DNA of 64,000 nt from the NCBI RefSeq assembly GCF_003293595.1, contig NZ_CP022162.1, positions 528,346-592,345 on the forward strand. Reading direction: 5' to 3'. The translations under genes and the position numbers were made by a program. Source of the stretch: Microbacterium sp. PM5. GTDB taxonomy: Bacteria > Actinomycetota > Actinomycetes > Actinomycetales > Microbacteriaceae. The stretch's first letter is position 1. The number at the start of each line of letters is the position of its first letter. Positions 17,157 to 28,347 of the stretch are shown here, in pieces. The notes below the pieces were generated by a model that saw nothing but the letters and a program-made list of their open reading frames with translations, searched no databases and had not been told where the DNA came from.

Positions 17157-20100
17157 GTGACAGTTTCCGGGATCGTTCACGCCCTTCTTCAGGCGGATGT
17201 GATCCGCGAATCCGTCGAGTCGGCCCTCTCCGACGCCGATTTCTCGATGATCCCCGGGCTGGACGCGCCGCTGCTGGCCGCGCTGCTGGATCGTCGGCGC
17301 GCGGCAGGTCTGCCGGGTGTCCTGCTGGCCGTGGCTCCCACGGGCCGCCGCGCTGAGGCGTTGGGTGCGGCATTGTCCGACGTCATCCCGGATGCCGAGG
17401 TGCGGCACTTTCCCGCCTGGGAGACCCTTCCGCACGAACGCCTGAGCCCGTCGCCAGAAACGGTCGGACGCCGCCTGGATCTGCTGCGCACGGTCGCAAG
17501 CTGGGACGGGCGACGCCCCCTCGTCGTGACCGCTTCGGTGCGCAGCGCGCTTCAGCCCATCGCGGCCGGGCTCACCGACGCCGGCGTCATCGCCCTGTCC
17601 GTGGGCGGGCGCGGCCACGATCTGGACGCCGTCACGCGACGACTCGTGGAGCTCGCCTACCACCGGGTCGACATGGTGTCGCGACGCGGAGAGTTCGCCG
17701 TGCGCGGCGGCATCCTCGATGTCTTTCCTCCGGCCGCCGACCATCCCTATCGGGTCGAATTCTTCGGCGACGAGGTGGATCAGATCCGCGCGTTCTCGGT
17801 CGCCGATCAGCGCTCCCTGCCCGGAGAGGTGAAGGACATCACCCTTCTGCCCAGCCGTGAGCTGCTGCTGACCCCTGAGGTCCGTGAGCGCGCGGCCGCG
17901 CTGCGCGACCGCTTCCCGGGCCTGCGCACCATGCTCGAGAAGATGAGCGAGGGCATTCCGGTCGAGGGCATGGAGTCTCTGCTGCCGGCGCTCGCCGACG
18001 CCGTGGTGCCGCTCATCGACTACCTGCCCACCGGCGCCGCGGTCGCTCTCGTCGATCCGGAGCGCGCCGTCGGCCGCGCCATGACGCTCGGGGAGACCAA
18101 CCGGGAATTCCTGGAGGCCGCGTGGAGCGCCGCCGTCGCCGGCGCCGACACCCCGATCGACCTGGGCTCCGGTGACTTCCTGACCCTCCCGGAGCTGCAG
18201 GCGGCGACGTCGAGCCGTTCCGGGGTGTGGTGGACCCTCAGCGGCTTCGATTCGGGCGAGGCAGATGCCGCCGCCGATCTCGCCGGCCTCGCCTCCGCGC
18301 CCCGCAGCGATGTCGTCCGCGTGCCGGGATCGGCGGTGCCCTCTTTCCAGGGCAATGTCGACGGCGCCACCGCGCACGTCGCGCAGTTGCTCACCGAGGG
18401 GTGGCGCGTCGTCGTCGCGGCCTCGGGTGTGGGACTGGTCGATCGCGCGCGTGACGTGCTCGCCGAGCGGGGCATCGCCGCCCGCAGCGCCGACGGGCTC
18501 CACGACGCGCCGGAACCGGGCGTCGCGGTCACGGTCGTCGGAGCGTTGGAGAGCGGCTTCGAGCAGCCCGAGGCCCGACTGGCCGTGCTCACCGAGGCGG
18601 AGTTCTACGGGCGCACGATCGGCGCCGACAGCCGCGTCGTGAAGAAACTGGCCTCCCGTCGGCGCAACGTCGTCGACCCGCTGCAGTTGAAGGCGGGGGA
18701 CATCGTCGTCCACTCCACCCACGGCATCGGACGCTTCGTCGAGCTCGTGCAGCGCGAGGTGTCCAGCGGTGGCCGTCATGCCGTCAAGACCACCCGCGAG
18801 TACCTCGTGCTCGAATACGCACCCTCCAAGCGCGGTCACCCGGGCGACAAGCTGTTCGTGCCCACCGACCAGCTCGATCTGCTGAGCAAGTACGTCGGCG
18901 GTGAGGCCCCGACCCTCTCCAAGATGGGCGGCAGCGACTGGGCGGCGGCCAAGGGCAAGGCGCGCAAGGCCGTGCGGGACATCGCGGTCGAACTGGTCAA
19001 GCTCTATTCGGCGCGGATGGCCGCGAAGGGCTACGCCTTCGGTCCCGACACGCCGTGGCAGCGTGAGCTGGAGGAGGCGTTCCCCTTCGCCGAGACCCCC
19101 GACCAGCTGCAGACCATCGAGGAGATCAAGGCCGACATGGAGCGGCCGATCCCGATGGACCGCCTGCTCTCGGGCGATGTCGGCTTCGGCAAGACTGAGG
19201 TCGCCGTGCGGGCCGCGTTCAAGGCGATCCAGGACGGCAAGCAGGTCGCCATGCTCGTACCCACGACGCTGCTGGTCAAACAGCACCTCGACACGTTCAC
19301 CGAGCGGTTCGCGGGCTTTCCGGTGAAGGTGCGTCCGCTCTCGCGGTTCCAGTCCGACAAGGAGGCACGAGAGATCGTCGCAGGGCTCCTCGAGGGCAGC
19401 GTCGACATGGTCATCGGCACCCACCGCATCCTCACCGAGAAGGTCGCCTTCAAGGACCTCGGGCTCATGATCATCGACGAGGAGCAGCGGTTCGGCGTCG
19501 AGCACAAGGATGCGTTGAAGAAGCTGAAGACGAACGTCGACATCCTCGCGATGAGCGCGACCCCCATCCCGCGCACACTCGAGATGGCCGTCACCGGCAT
19601 CCGCGAGATGTCGACGCTGCAGACTCCGCCCGAGGACCGGCATCCGATCCTCTCCTACGTCGGGCCCCGCAGCGACAAGCAGATCGCCGCGGCGATCCGC
19701 CGGGAGCTGTTGCGCGAGGGGCAGATCTTCTACGTCCACAATCGCGTCCAGTCGATTCAACGCGTCGCCGCCCAGCTCGCCGAGCTGGTACCCGAGGCGC
19801 GGATCGCCGTCGCCCACGGTCAGATGGGAGAGCACGCACTCGAAGAGGTCGTGGACGGATTCTGGGAGCGGCGTTTCGACGTGCTCGTCTCGACGACCAT
19901 CATCGAGACCGGGCTGGACATCTCCAACGCCAACACGATCATCATCGACCGCGCCGACAAGTACGGCCTCAGCCAGCTCCACCAGCTGCGCGGGCGCGTC
20001 GGCCGGGGCCGGGAGCGTGCGTACGCCTACTTCCTCTACGACGAGATGAAGCCGCTGTCGGAAACAGCCGCCGACCGGCTGGAGACGATTGCCGTCAACA

Positions 20101-20783
20101 ACGACCTCGGCAGCGGCATGCAGGTCGCCCTGAAGGATCTCGAGCTGCGCGGTGCCGGAAACCTCCTGGGCGCCGAGCAGGCCGGGCACATCGCCGGCGT
20201 GGGCTTCGACCTCTACCTGCGGATGATCGGCGAAGCGGTCGCCACCTTCCGCGGCGACGAGGTGGACGGCCCGACCGAGCTGCGCCTGGAGCTTCCGGTC
20301 GATGCGCGTCTGCCCGAGAGCTACATCGACAGCGAGCGGCTGCGTCTGGAGGCCTACCAGAAGCTCTCTGCTGCGGCATCCCCCGACGCCCGCACCCGCG
20401 GTGGAGAGGGCGGCGCCTCGGCCGATCCGATCGACCTGGTCATCGAGGAGCTCACCGACCGGTACGGTGCGCCGCCGCGCGAGGTCGACGGTCTCGTCGC
20501 CATCGCACGCCTGCGCCGTCGCGCCGCTGCTGCCGGGCTCTCCGATGTGGTCGCGATGGGGCCCAACCTGCGCGTCGTGCCCGCCCCGGCATCCGATTCC
20601 CTGCGTGTGCGGCTGCAGCGTCTCTACCCGAAGTCGAAGGTGCTCGCCGGCGGCGAGGCGATGATCGTGCCGCTGCCCACCGCCGGTGGCGAGCCGGTCG
20701 CAGACGCCGATCTGATCGCGTGGGTCGCCCAGCTCATCGATCAGCTCTACCCGTTGCCGGTGACCGAGGCCGCCGAAGCCTGA
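17157..20783 (+). CDS. mfd: transcription-repair coupling factor Mfd
   Basis: 1208 residues, full length. UvrB-like N-terminal module (~1-350), RNA polymerase-interacting domain (GDIVVHSTHGIGRF, ~520-590), RecG-like translocase with Walker A (GDVGFGKTEVA, ~680), DEEQ box (IIDEEQRFGVEHK), SATPIPRT and the QxxGRxGR motif (QLRGRVGRG), then the C-terminal TRCF regulatory domain. Displaces RNA polymerase stalled at lesions and recruits UvrAB. Leaderless GTG start. Convergent with the APC permease gene, with only 19 bp between. Confidence 0.97.
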   Translation: MTVSGIVHALLQADVIRESVESALSDADFSMIPGLDAPLLAALLDRRRAAGLPGVLLAVAPTGRRAEALGAALSDVIPDAEVRHFPAWETLPHERLSPSPETVGRRLDLLRTVASWDGRRPLVVTASVRSALQPIAAGLTDAGVIALSVGGRGHDLDAVTRRLVELAYHRVDMVSRRGEFAVRGGILDVFPPAADHPYRVEFFGDEVDQIRAFSVADQRSLPGEVKDITLLPSRELLLTPEVRERAAALRDRFPGLRTMLEKMSEGIPVEGMESLLPALADAVVPLIDYLPTGAAVALVDPERAVGRAMTLGETNREFLEAAWSAAVAGADTPIDLGSGDFLTLPELQAATSSRSGVWWTLSGFDSGEADAAADLAGLASAPRSDVVRVPGSAVPSFQGNVDGATAHVAQLLTEGWRVVVAASGVGLVDRARDVLAERGIAARSADGLHDAPEPGVAVTVVGALESGFEQPEARLAVLTEAEFYGRTIGADSRVVKKLASRRRNVVDPLQLKAGDIVVHSTHGIGRFVELVQREVSSGGRHAVKTTREYLVLEYAPSKRGHPGDKLFVPTDQLDLLSKYVGGEAPTLSKMGGSDWAAAKGKARKAVRDIAVELVKLYSARMAAKGYAFGPDTPWQRELEEAFPFAETPDQLQTIEEIKADMERPIPMDRLLSGDVGFGKTEVAVRAAFKAIQDGKQVAMLVPTTLLVKQHLDTFTERFAGFPVKVRPLSRFQSDKEAREIVAGLLEGSVDMVIGTHRILTEKVAFKDLGLMIIDEEQRFGVEHKDALKKLKTNVDILAMSATPIPRTLEMAVTGIREMSTLQTPPEDRHPILSYVGPRSDKQIAAAIRRELLREGQIFYVHNRVQSIQRVAAQLAELVPEARIAVAHGQMGEHALEEVVDGFWERRFDVLVSTTIIETGLDISNANTIIIDRADKYGLSQLHQLRGRVGRGRERAYAYFLYDEMKPLSETAADRLETIAVNNDLGSGMQVALKDLELRGAGNLLGAEQAGHIAGVGFDLYLRMIGEAVATFRGDEVDGPTELRLELPVDARLPESYIDSERLRLEAYQKLSAAASPDARTRGGEGGASADPIDLVIEELTDRYGAPPREVDGLVAIARLRRRAAAAGLSDVVAMGPNLRVVPAPASDSLRVRLQRLYPKSKVLAGGEAMIVPLPTAGGEPVADADLIAWVAQLIDQLYPLPVTEAAEA

Positions 20784-20802
20784 CCGGCGCGATCCCCGCG
20801 AA

Positions 20803-22233
20803 TCAGAGGGAGATCGCCCCGTCGGACAGCAGCACGACCGCCGCGATCGCCGCGGCGACCGCGAGGGCGAACACCACCCACTCGGCCGGCGCGAACACAC
20901 GGTGCTCCCGACGACGTCGCGCGACGACGAACAGCGCCGTGCCGGGTACCAGCACGAGCATCGCCAGCAGCAGATACTGCCCCCCGGCCGCCGCCAGCAG
21001 GAACAGCGTGTAACCGGTCGCGCAGATCGCGACGACGAGAGCGCCGAGACCGGCCGCGCGGCGGGCGCCCTCCGCGCGCACGTCGGCGATCGCGACCCGC
21101 AGGCCGTAGCCCGCGGTGAGCACGTAGGGGATGAGCGCGAAGGCGCTGGTGAGGCTGAGGGCGACGTCGAAGGCATCGGCCGACAGCAGGACGACCAGCA
21201 GCAGCACCTGCACGAGCAGCGTCGACATCGTCAACGCGCCGACCGGCACGTCGTGGGCATTGGTGCGCGCGAAGATCGGAGGAAGGTCGCCGTCCCGTGC
21301 GGCGACCAGCAGCACCTCGGCCGCCATCAGGGTCCATGACAGATAGGCCCCGAGTACCGCGACGATGAGCGAGATTCCGACGAAGGCGGCGCCCCACGGG
21401 CCGACCACCTCCGCGAGCACACCGGCCATCGACGGCTGGGAGAGGGCGGCGATGCGCTCACGCGGCAGGATGCCGAAGGACACGATGGTGACGGAGGCGA
21501 AGATCGCGAGCACGCTCAGAAAGCCCAGCACCGTCGCGCGTCCGATGTCGCGCCGGCGGCGCGCGTGCCGGGAGTACGCGCTGGCGCCCTCCACGCCGAT
21601 GAAGGCGAACACCGTCACCAGGAGCGTTCCGCGCACCTGATCGAACAGTGGCAGATCGTTCGGTCCCCACAGGTTCGCGGCGAAGACCTCGGGATCGAAG
21701 GCCGTCACGCACAGCACGACGAACACGACGATGGGTAGCACCTTGGCGACGCTCACGATGCGGTTGACCGCAGCGGCCTCGCGGGTGCCGCGCCGCACGA
21801 GCAGGAAGAACACCCACAGCCCGACCGAAGAGACGGCGACGGCGAGCACCGTGTCGCCGCCGGCCAGCGGCGGCGCGACCGCGCCGATGGTCGACATGAT
21901 GAAGACCCAGTAGAAGACGTTGCCCGCGCACGCGCTCGCCCAGTACCCGAACGCCGAGAGGAAGCCCAGGTAGCGGCCGAAGCCTGCGCGCGCATACGAG
22001 TAGACACCGGCGTCCAGGTCGGGTCGACGTGCGGCCAGTCGCTGGAAGACCAGGGCGAGCGTGAACATCCCCGTTCCCGCGAGAGCCCAGGCGACGAGAG
22101 AGCCCACGACTCCCGTCTGTGCGGAGAACGTGCCCGGCAGCGAGAACACACCCGCACCCACCATCGATCCGACGACGAACGTCGACAGGGTCAGGGTGGA
22201 GACGGTCGCGGGGGAGCGGACGTCTCTGCTCAT
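20803..22233 (-). CDS. APC-family amino acid permease/antiporter
   Basis: About 476 residues and 12 helices. The first helix carries GSMVGAGVFSLPGTF, the substrate-backbone binding GxG of APC transporters; GYWASACAGNVFYW and FIGVEGASAYSRHARRR resemble basic amino acid/polyamine antiporters (ArcD-like). Substrate not determined. ATG 22233 is 5 bp after the gdhA stop, so the two are co-transcribed and probably link glutamate metabolism with amino acid exchange. Confidence 0.87.
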   Translation of the reverse strand: MSRDVRSPATVSTLTLSTFVVGSMVGAGVFSLPGTFSAQTGVVGSLVAWALAGTGMFTLALVFQRLAARRPDLDAGVYSYARAGFGRYLGFLSAFGYWASACAGNVFYWVFIMSTIGAVAPPLAGGDTVLAVAVSSVGLWVFFLLVRRGTREAAAVNRIVSVAKVLPIVVFVVLCVTAFDPEVFAANLWGPNDLPLFDQVRGTLLVTVFAFIGVEGASAYSRHARRRRDIGRATVLGFLSVLAIFASVTIVSFGILPRERIAALSQPSMAGVLAEVVGPWGAAFVGISLIVAVLGAYLSWTLMAAEVLLVAARDGDLPPIFARTNAHDVPVGALTMSTLLVQVLLLVVLLSADAFDVALSLTSAFALIPYVLTAGYGLRVAIADVRAEGARRAAGLGALVVAICATGYTLFLLAAAGGQYLLLAMLVLVPGTALFVVARRRREHRVFAPAEWVVFALAVAAAIAAVVLLSDGAISL

Positions 22234-22238
22234 CGCCG

Positions 22239-23711
<1,473 letters not shown>

Positions 23712-23713
23712 TC

Positions 23714-24313
23714 ATGCAGTTCGAACATCTCGGGGCGCGCCCCCGCATCCACCCCGATGCCGTCGTGGCCCCCACGGCCGTGATCTCCGGTGACGTCGAG
23801 ATCGGAGCCGGCTGCCAGATTCTGCACGGTGCCGTGCTGACGGCGGAGGGCGGCCCGATCACGCTCGGCTCACACGTGATCGTCATGGAGAACGCCCTGA
23901 TCAGGGCGAGCGCCGCACACCCCGTGCACATCGGCTCGCACGTGCTCGTGGGCCCGACGGCCAGCATCTCCGGAGCGACGATCGCCGATGAGGTCTTTCT
24001 CGCCACGGGTATCCGGGTGTTCAACGGTGCGCGCATCGGCGAACGATCCGAGGTGCGCATCGGGGCGATCGTGCACCTGCGCACGGTCGTGCCGCCGGAT
24101 GCCGTGGTACCCATCGGCTGGGTCGCCGTGGGCGATCCCGCCCAGATGCTCTCGCCCGATCGTCACGAGGAGATCTGGGCGCTGCAGAAGGAGCTGGACT
24201 TCCCGGGGTTCGTCTTCGGCCTGGATCGGGAGACACCCGATCTGATGATCCAGCTCACCGAACGTTACGGCGCGGCGCTCGCGCGCCACGCCGACGACCG
24301 CCGCGTGGACTGA
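23714..24313 (+). CDS. gamma-carbonic anhydrase-like left-handed beta-helix protein
   Basis: 199 residues. Hexapeptide repeats run from residues ~15-140 (ISGDVEIGAGCQ, ITLGSHVIVMENALIRA, VHIGSHVLVGPTASISGATI). The three zinc His of gamma-CA are not all in canonical places (one candidate in AAHPVHIGSHV), so enzymatic activity is uncertain. ATG 23714 is 6 nt after GGGAGG. Divergent from gdhA. An acyltransferase-like or PaaY-like role is also possible. Confidence 0.72.
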   Translation: MQFEHLGARPRIHPDAVVAPTAVISGDVEIGAGCQILHGAVLTAEGGPITLGSHVIVMENALIRASAAHPVHIGSHVLVGPTASISGATIADEVFLATGIRVFNGARIGERSEVRIGAIVHLRTVVPPDAVVPIGWVAVGDPAQMLSPDRHEEIWALQKELDFPGFVFGLDRETPDLMIQLTERYGAALARHADDRRVD

Positions 24314-24333
24314 GTCCCCGCGGCGGTCCGGAT

Positions 24334-24351
24334 CGGGGTGCGATCACCCCG
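24334..24351. terminator. hairpin between convergent genes
   Basis: CGGGGTG-CGAT-CACCCCG, 7-bp perfect stem. It overlaps the last codons of ppc and lies 20 bp past the gamma-CA-like gene. Confidence 0.5.
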
Positions 24352-27016
24352 TGTTCTGCAGTCCGGCCGAGACGCCGGAGACGCTGAGCAGCAGAAGGCG
24401 CTGCCACTGCGCCAGGTCGGCCTCGTCGTGCTCGCCGGTGCGGAGCGTGCGAAGGGCGCGCAGCTGCAGCAGCGAGAGTGCATCGACGTACGGGCTTCGC
24501 ATCTTGACGGCGCGCTGCAGCACCGGCTTGTTCGAGAGCAGTTCGTCGCCGCCCACGATGCGTACGACCCAGTCGCCGGTGAGCTGCAGCTCGTCCACGA
24601 CGAGGTCGGCCAGGTCGCTGCGGTCACCGAGATCGAGGTAGCGGCGCGCGATACGACCGTCGGCCTTCGCGAGGCTCATGCCGACGTTGTCGATGACGGT
24701 GCGAAACAGGGGCCACTCGGCGTAGGCGCGTCGCAGGAGCTCGACGTCCCCGACGGCCTCCAGCGCGGATCCGAGACCGAACCAGCCGGCCAGGTTGATG
24801 CGGGCCTGCGACCATGCGAAGACCCACGGGATGGCGCGAAGGTCTTCGAGCGACTCGACCGACAGACCGCGTCGTGCGGGACGCGAGCCCAGCGCCAGCA
24901 GGCCGATCTCCTCCATCGGCGTCACGGTCGCGAACCACGACGCGAACCCGTCGGCCTTGACCAGCGAGAAGAATCGCGCGCGGGAGGCGGCATCCATCGT
25001 CGCGGCGACCTCGGCGTAGCGCTCCGCCGCCGCGCTGTTGCGCTTCTCGATCGACGGGGCGGAGGCCAGCAGGACGGCCGCGGCGACCTGGTCGATGTGA
25101 CGCATCGCGATGTTGGGGTCGCCGTAGCGCGCGAAGATCACCTCGCCCTGCTCGGTGAGCTTGAACCGTCCGTCGACCGAGTGCGGAGGCTGCGCCAGGA
25201 TCGCCGAGTTGGCCGGTCCGCCGCCGCGACCGAGCGCGCCGCCTCGTCCGTGGAAGAGGGTGAGGTGGATGCCGCATTCCTTGGCCCAGGCGGCGATCTT
25301 CGCCTGCGCCTCGTAGAGGGCGAGGTTGGCGGCGACGGGACCGACGTCCTTCGAGGAGTCGGAGTAGCCGAGCATGACCTCGAGCCGCCGATCGGTGGCT
25401 TCCAGCCGTGCCGCGAACTGCGGGTGGTCGACGATCTCGGCCATGATCGCGGGCGCGGCCTGCAAGTCGGCGAAGGTCTCGAACAGGGGGATCACGTCGA
25501 GGACGGGAACGGTGCCCCCGGGGCCGACCGCCAGCCGCGCCAGCTCGTGCACGGCGGCGAGGTCGGCGGCGGACTGGGTGAAGGAGACGATGTAGCGGCC
25601 GGCGGCGCGCGGCCCGTAGCGGTTCTGGATCTGCGCGATCGTGCGGAAGACTTCGAGCACCTCCTCCGCCTGCGTGCTCAGCGGCTCGCCGCTGGCGACT
25701 TCGGCGAGCACCTTGGCGTGGACGGCGGAGTGCTGACGCACCTCGAGTTCGGCGAGGTGGAAGCCGAAGGTCTCCACCTGCCACAGCAGCTGCTGGAGGT
25801 GTCCATACGCCTGGCGCGGGGCCCCCGCGTCGACGAGTGACTGCTGCACGGTGCGCAGCTCGCCCAGCAGCGCGTCGGGGTCGCGATATGCGAGATCGGC
25901 GTCGCGCTTTCGCGTGGCGGTGATGCGACGGGCGATCAGCAGCATCGCGCGCTTGTGCGGCTCGACCTTGGCCCGCTTGGCGGCGTCTGCCGCACCGTCC
26001 TCGTCGGCGTCCGCGAGTCGCTGCAGCAGGCCGAGGAGGTCAGCGGTCGGCGGCGTCGTGTCCTCGGACAGCGTCAGCGTCTTGGCGATCCGGACGGCCG
26101 AGCGCTCCAGGCCGAGCAGGATGTGCTCGGCACCGATCGACGCGGCCTTCTTCGTGACGGCGGCTGTCACGAACGGGTTGCCGTCGCGGTCGCCGCCGAC
26201 CCACGTCCCGAGACGGACGAAGGGGCGCACGACGGGCGCGCGACCGCCGGCCGCGGGTCCCTGCAGCGCATCGTCGACGCGTCGGTAGACGTGGGGGACC
26301 GCCGTGTACAGGGTCTCGTCGAAGACCGCCATGATGGCGCGCACCTCGTCGACGGGAGTCGGCTTCTCCGCCCGTAGCGGCGCGGTGCGCCACAGCGTAT
26401 CGATCTCTTCGAGCATGCGCCGCTCCGCGCGTCGCTCGTCGGCCCCACCCTCCAGCGAGGCGTCGCGCTCGGTCAGCAGCGTGACCAGGCGTCGGATGCT
26501 GGTCGATACCGCGCGGCGGCGGGCCTCGGTGGGATGAGCCGTGAACACGGGGTGGAAGCGCATCGCCTGCAGGCGCGCCAGGGCGGTGTCGTCGCCGACC
26601 TCCGCCGCGAGGCGCACGAACGCCGCGGCCACCGAGTCGGCCGCATCTTCACGCTCCGGGCGTCCGTCGCGTTCACGGAGGACACGCACGCGCTGGTGTT
26701 CTTCGGCGAGGTTGACGAGATGGAAGTAGACCGTGAAGGCGCGGGCGACCTCGTCGGCGCGTTCCACGGAGAAGGACTCGGCGATCTGCGCCGCTCGCTC
26801 GAAGGCCTCGGGCGACTCATCGCTGTACGCGGCGATGGTCGCGAGGCGCAGACGCTCGACGTCGTCGTACAGGCCGGGGGAGCCGCTTTCGCGCAGGACG
26901 CGACCGAGCAGAGCGCCGAGCATGCGCACGTCGGCACGCAAGCGCTCGGGCAGTTCGTTCTCGGCCTCATCGCGGCCGACGAGGTCGATCGCTTCGGTTC
27001 GGGTGAGTTCGCGCAT
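24344..27016 (-). CDS. ppc: phosphoenolpyruvate carboxylase
   Basis: 890 residues, full length. Carboxylates PEP to oxaloacetate (anaplerosis). Catalytic His motif VFTAHPTEARRR (~residue 158), GYSDSSKDVG and FHGRGGALGRGGGPA loops, and a C-terminal QNTG ending that matches the invariant family C-terminus. ATG 27016 is preceded by TACCGT and 6 nt, so it appears leaderless. Divergent from nhaA. Confidence 0.97.
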   Translation of the reverse strand: MRELTRTEAIDLVGRDEAENELPERLRADVRMLGALLGRVLRESGSPGLYDDVERLRLATIAAYSDESPEAFERAAQIAESFSVERADEVARAFTVYFHLVNLAEEHQRVRVLRERDGRPEREDAADSVAAAFVRLAAEVGDDTALARLQAMRFHPVFTAHPTEARRRAVSTSIRRLVTLLTERDASLEGGADERRAERRMLEEIDTLWRTAPLRAEKPTPVDEVRAIMAVFDETLYTAVPHVYRRVDDALQGPAAGGRAPVVRPFVRLGTWVGGDRDGNPFVTAAVTKKAASIGAEHILLGLERSAVRIAKTLTLSEDTTPPTADLLGLLQRLADADEDGAADAAKRAKVEPHKRAMLLIARRITATRKRDADLAYRDPDALLGELRTVQQSLVDAGAPRQAYGHLQQLLWQVETFGFHLAELEVRQHSAVHAKVLAEVASGEPLSTQAEEVLEVFRTIAQIQNRYGPRAAGRYIVSFTQSAADLAAVHELARLAVGPGGTVPVLDVIPLFETFADLQAAPAIMAEIVDHPQFAARLEATDRRLEVMLGYSDSSKDVGPVAANLALYEAQAKIAAWAKECGIHLTLFHGRGGALGRGGGPANSAILAQPPHSVDGRFKLTEQGEVIFARYGDPNIAMRHIDQVAAAVLLASAPSIEKRNSAAAERYAEVAATMDAASRARFFSLVKADGFASWFATVTPMEEIGLLALGSRPARRGLSVESLEDLRAIPWVFAWSQARINLAGWFGLGSALEAVGDVELLRRAYAEWPLFRTVIDNVGMSLAKADGRIARRYLDLGDRSDLADLVVDELQLTGDWVVRIVGGDELLSNKPVLQRAVKMRSPYVDALSLLQLRALRTLRTGEHDEADLAQWQRLLLLSVSGVSAGLQNTG

Positions 27017-27022
27017 GAGACC

Positions 27023-27028
27023 ACGGTA
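27023..27028 (-). promoter_or_regulatory. -10 box for leaderless ppc
   Basis: Minus-strand TACCGT, 6 nt, ATG; no Shine-Dalgarno sequence. Confidence 0.45.
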
Positions 27029-27070
27029 ATGGCACGGTGTTTCACATTTGTCACGGGGTAGTCTGGAAGC

Positions 27071-27100
27071 TCGGGGTGACGACGTTTTATGACGCCCCGA
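27071..27100 (+). promoter_or_regulatory. hairpin in nhaA leader
   Basis: TCGGGG (27071-27076) and CCCCGA (27095-27100) form a 6-bp stem around an 18-nt loop with a TTTTAT tract. It lies in a roughly 130-180 nt untranslated region before nhaA. A regulatory role is possible but not shown; no known sodium or lithium riboswitch was recognised. Confidence 0.3.
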
Positions 27101-27195
27101 CGTCGACGCGACGGCGTGTTGTTCCCTGCGCGTCGTCGGACGGTGTGCCGGGAAGTCTGGTCGGCGAGTCCCGTTCGTCGACCCCCGGAGTGACC

Positions 27196-28347
27196 GTGTC
27201 CTTGTTGCGATCCGCCCGTTTCCCCGCCGTCCTGCTGCTCGCCGCCGCCTCGATCGGCCTGATCGTGGCCAATGGCCCGGCCGCGCCGATTGCTTTCGCC
27301 GTCGCGGATGCGCATGTCGGCATTCCCGGCATCGTCGACCTGTCCGTCCGTCACTGGATCTCCGACGGCCTGCTCGCCGTCTTCTTCTTCATCGCCGCGG
27401 TCGAGCTGCAGTTCGAGCTGACCAGCGGTCAGCTGGCCTCCCCACGACGTGCCGTCCTGCCCGCCATCGCCGCGGCCGGCGGCGTGATCGCGCCCGTGGT
27501 GCTGTACGTGCTGATCGCCGGCGGGGAGGCGACCAGCGCCGGATGGCCCATTCCCACGGCCACCGACATCGCCTTCGCGCTGGGCGTGCTCGCCGTCTTC
27601 GGTCGAGGTCTGCCCTCCGGAGTGCGCATCTTCCTCCTTGCGCTGGCCATCTTGGACGACATCGTCGGGATCGTCTTCATCGCGGTGCTGTTCACGGCCG
27701 ACGTCGACTTCGCCATGATGCTGCTCGCGCTGGTGTTCGTCGTCGTTTTCGCGGCCTGCAGCCGGCTCCTCGACACCCGTGCCCGTCCGGTCGCCGTCGT
27801 CGGTCTCGTCGTGACCGCGATCGGCACCTGGTATGCGGTGCACGAGTCGGGCGTGCACGCGACGATCGCGGGCGTCGTGCTCGGGCTGGCGATGGCCCAG
27901 CAGCCCGCTCTGCGTGCGCGACACGCACTCGAACCGTGGGTCAACGCGATCGTGCTGCCGCTGTTCGCGCTGTGCGCGGCCCTGGTCGCGATCCCCGCCG
28001 TGTCTGCCGGAGAGCTCTCGCCGGCCTTCTGGGGAGTCTTGGTCGCCTTGCCGGTCGGCAAGATCATCGGAATCGCCGTGGCCGGCGGCCTGGCGCAGCG
28101 CCTTCTGCGGGTACCGAAGAACGATCGACTCGCCGGTGGTGACCTCCTCGCGGCGGGTGCTCTGGGCGGAATCGGCTTCACGGTGTCGCTGCTGCTCAGC
28201 GAACTCGCGTTCTCCGGGGCGCCGGACATCCGCGATCAGGCCACTCTCGGGGTGCTTGCCGGCTCGGCGATCTCGCTCGTGATCGCCGGGATCCTCGTAT
28301 CGTGGCGGGCATGGCATCATCGACGCCGGAGCACGGCGACCGTCTGA
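27196..28347 (+). CDS. nhaA: Na+/H+ antiporter NhaA
   Basis: About 383 residues, normal length. Contains TDIAFALGVLAVFG and the paired aspartates of the transport site (LAILDDIVGIV), plus ALGGIGFTVSLLLSELAF near the C-terminus. Exports Na+ (Li+) in exchange for protons. GTG 27196 chosen because CGGAG is 5 nt upstream and the first helix (FPAVLLLAAASIGLIVA) begins right after; upstream sequence is not membrane-like. Its 3' end overlaps mazG by 37 nt. Confidence 0.93.
   Translation: MSLLRSARFPAVLLLAAASIGLIVANGPAAPIAFAVADAHVGIPGIVDLSVRHWISDGLLAVFFFIAAVELQFELTSGQLASPRRAVLPAIAAAGGVIAPVVLYVLIAGGEATSAGWPIPTATDIAFALGVLAVFGRGLPSGVRIFLLALAILDDIVGIVFIAVLFTADVDFAMMLLALVFVVVFAACSRLLDTRARPVAVVGLVVTAIGTWYAVHESGVHATIAGVVLGLAMAQQPALRARHALEPWVNAIVLPLFALCAALVAIPAVSAGELSPAFWGVLVALPVGKIIGIAVAGGLAQRLLRVPKNDRLAGGDLLAAGALGGIGFTVSLLLSELAFSGAPDIRDQATLGVLAGSAISLVIAGILVSWRAWHHRRRSTATV

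Noticed and set aside
17076..21176. Very long minus-strand open frame opposite mfd
   Set aside because: Mfd motifs are complete on the plus strand; the antisense frame is Asp/Arg/Gly-rich shadow sequence.
27029..27195. Known sodium/lithium riboswitch before nhaA
   Set aside because: The hairpin does not show recognisable consensus of a known class; kept only as a low-confidence leader element.
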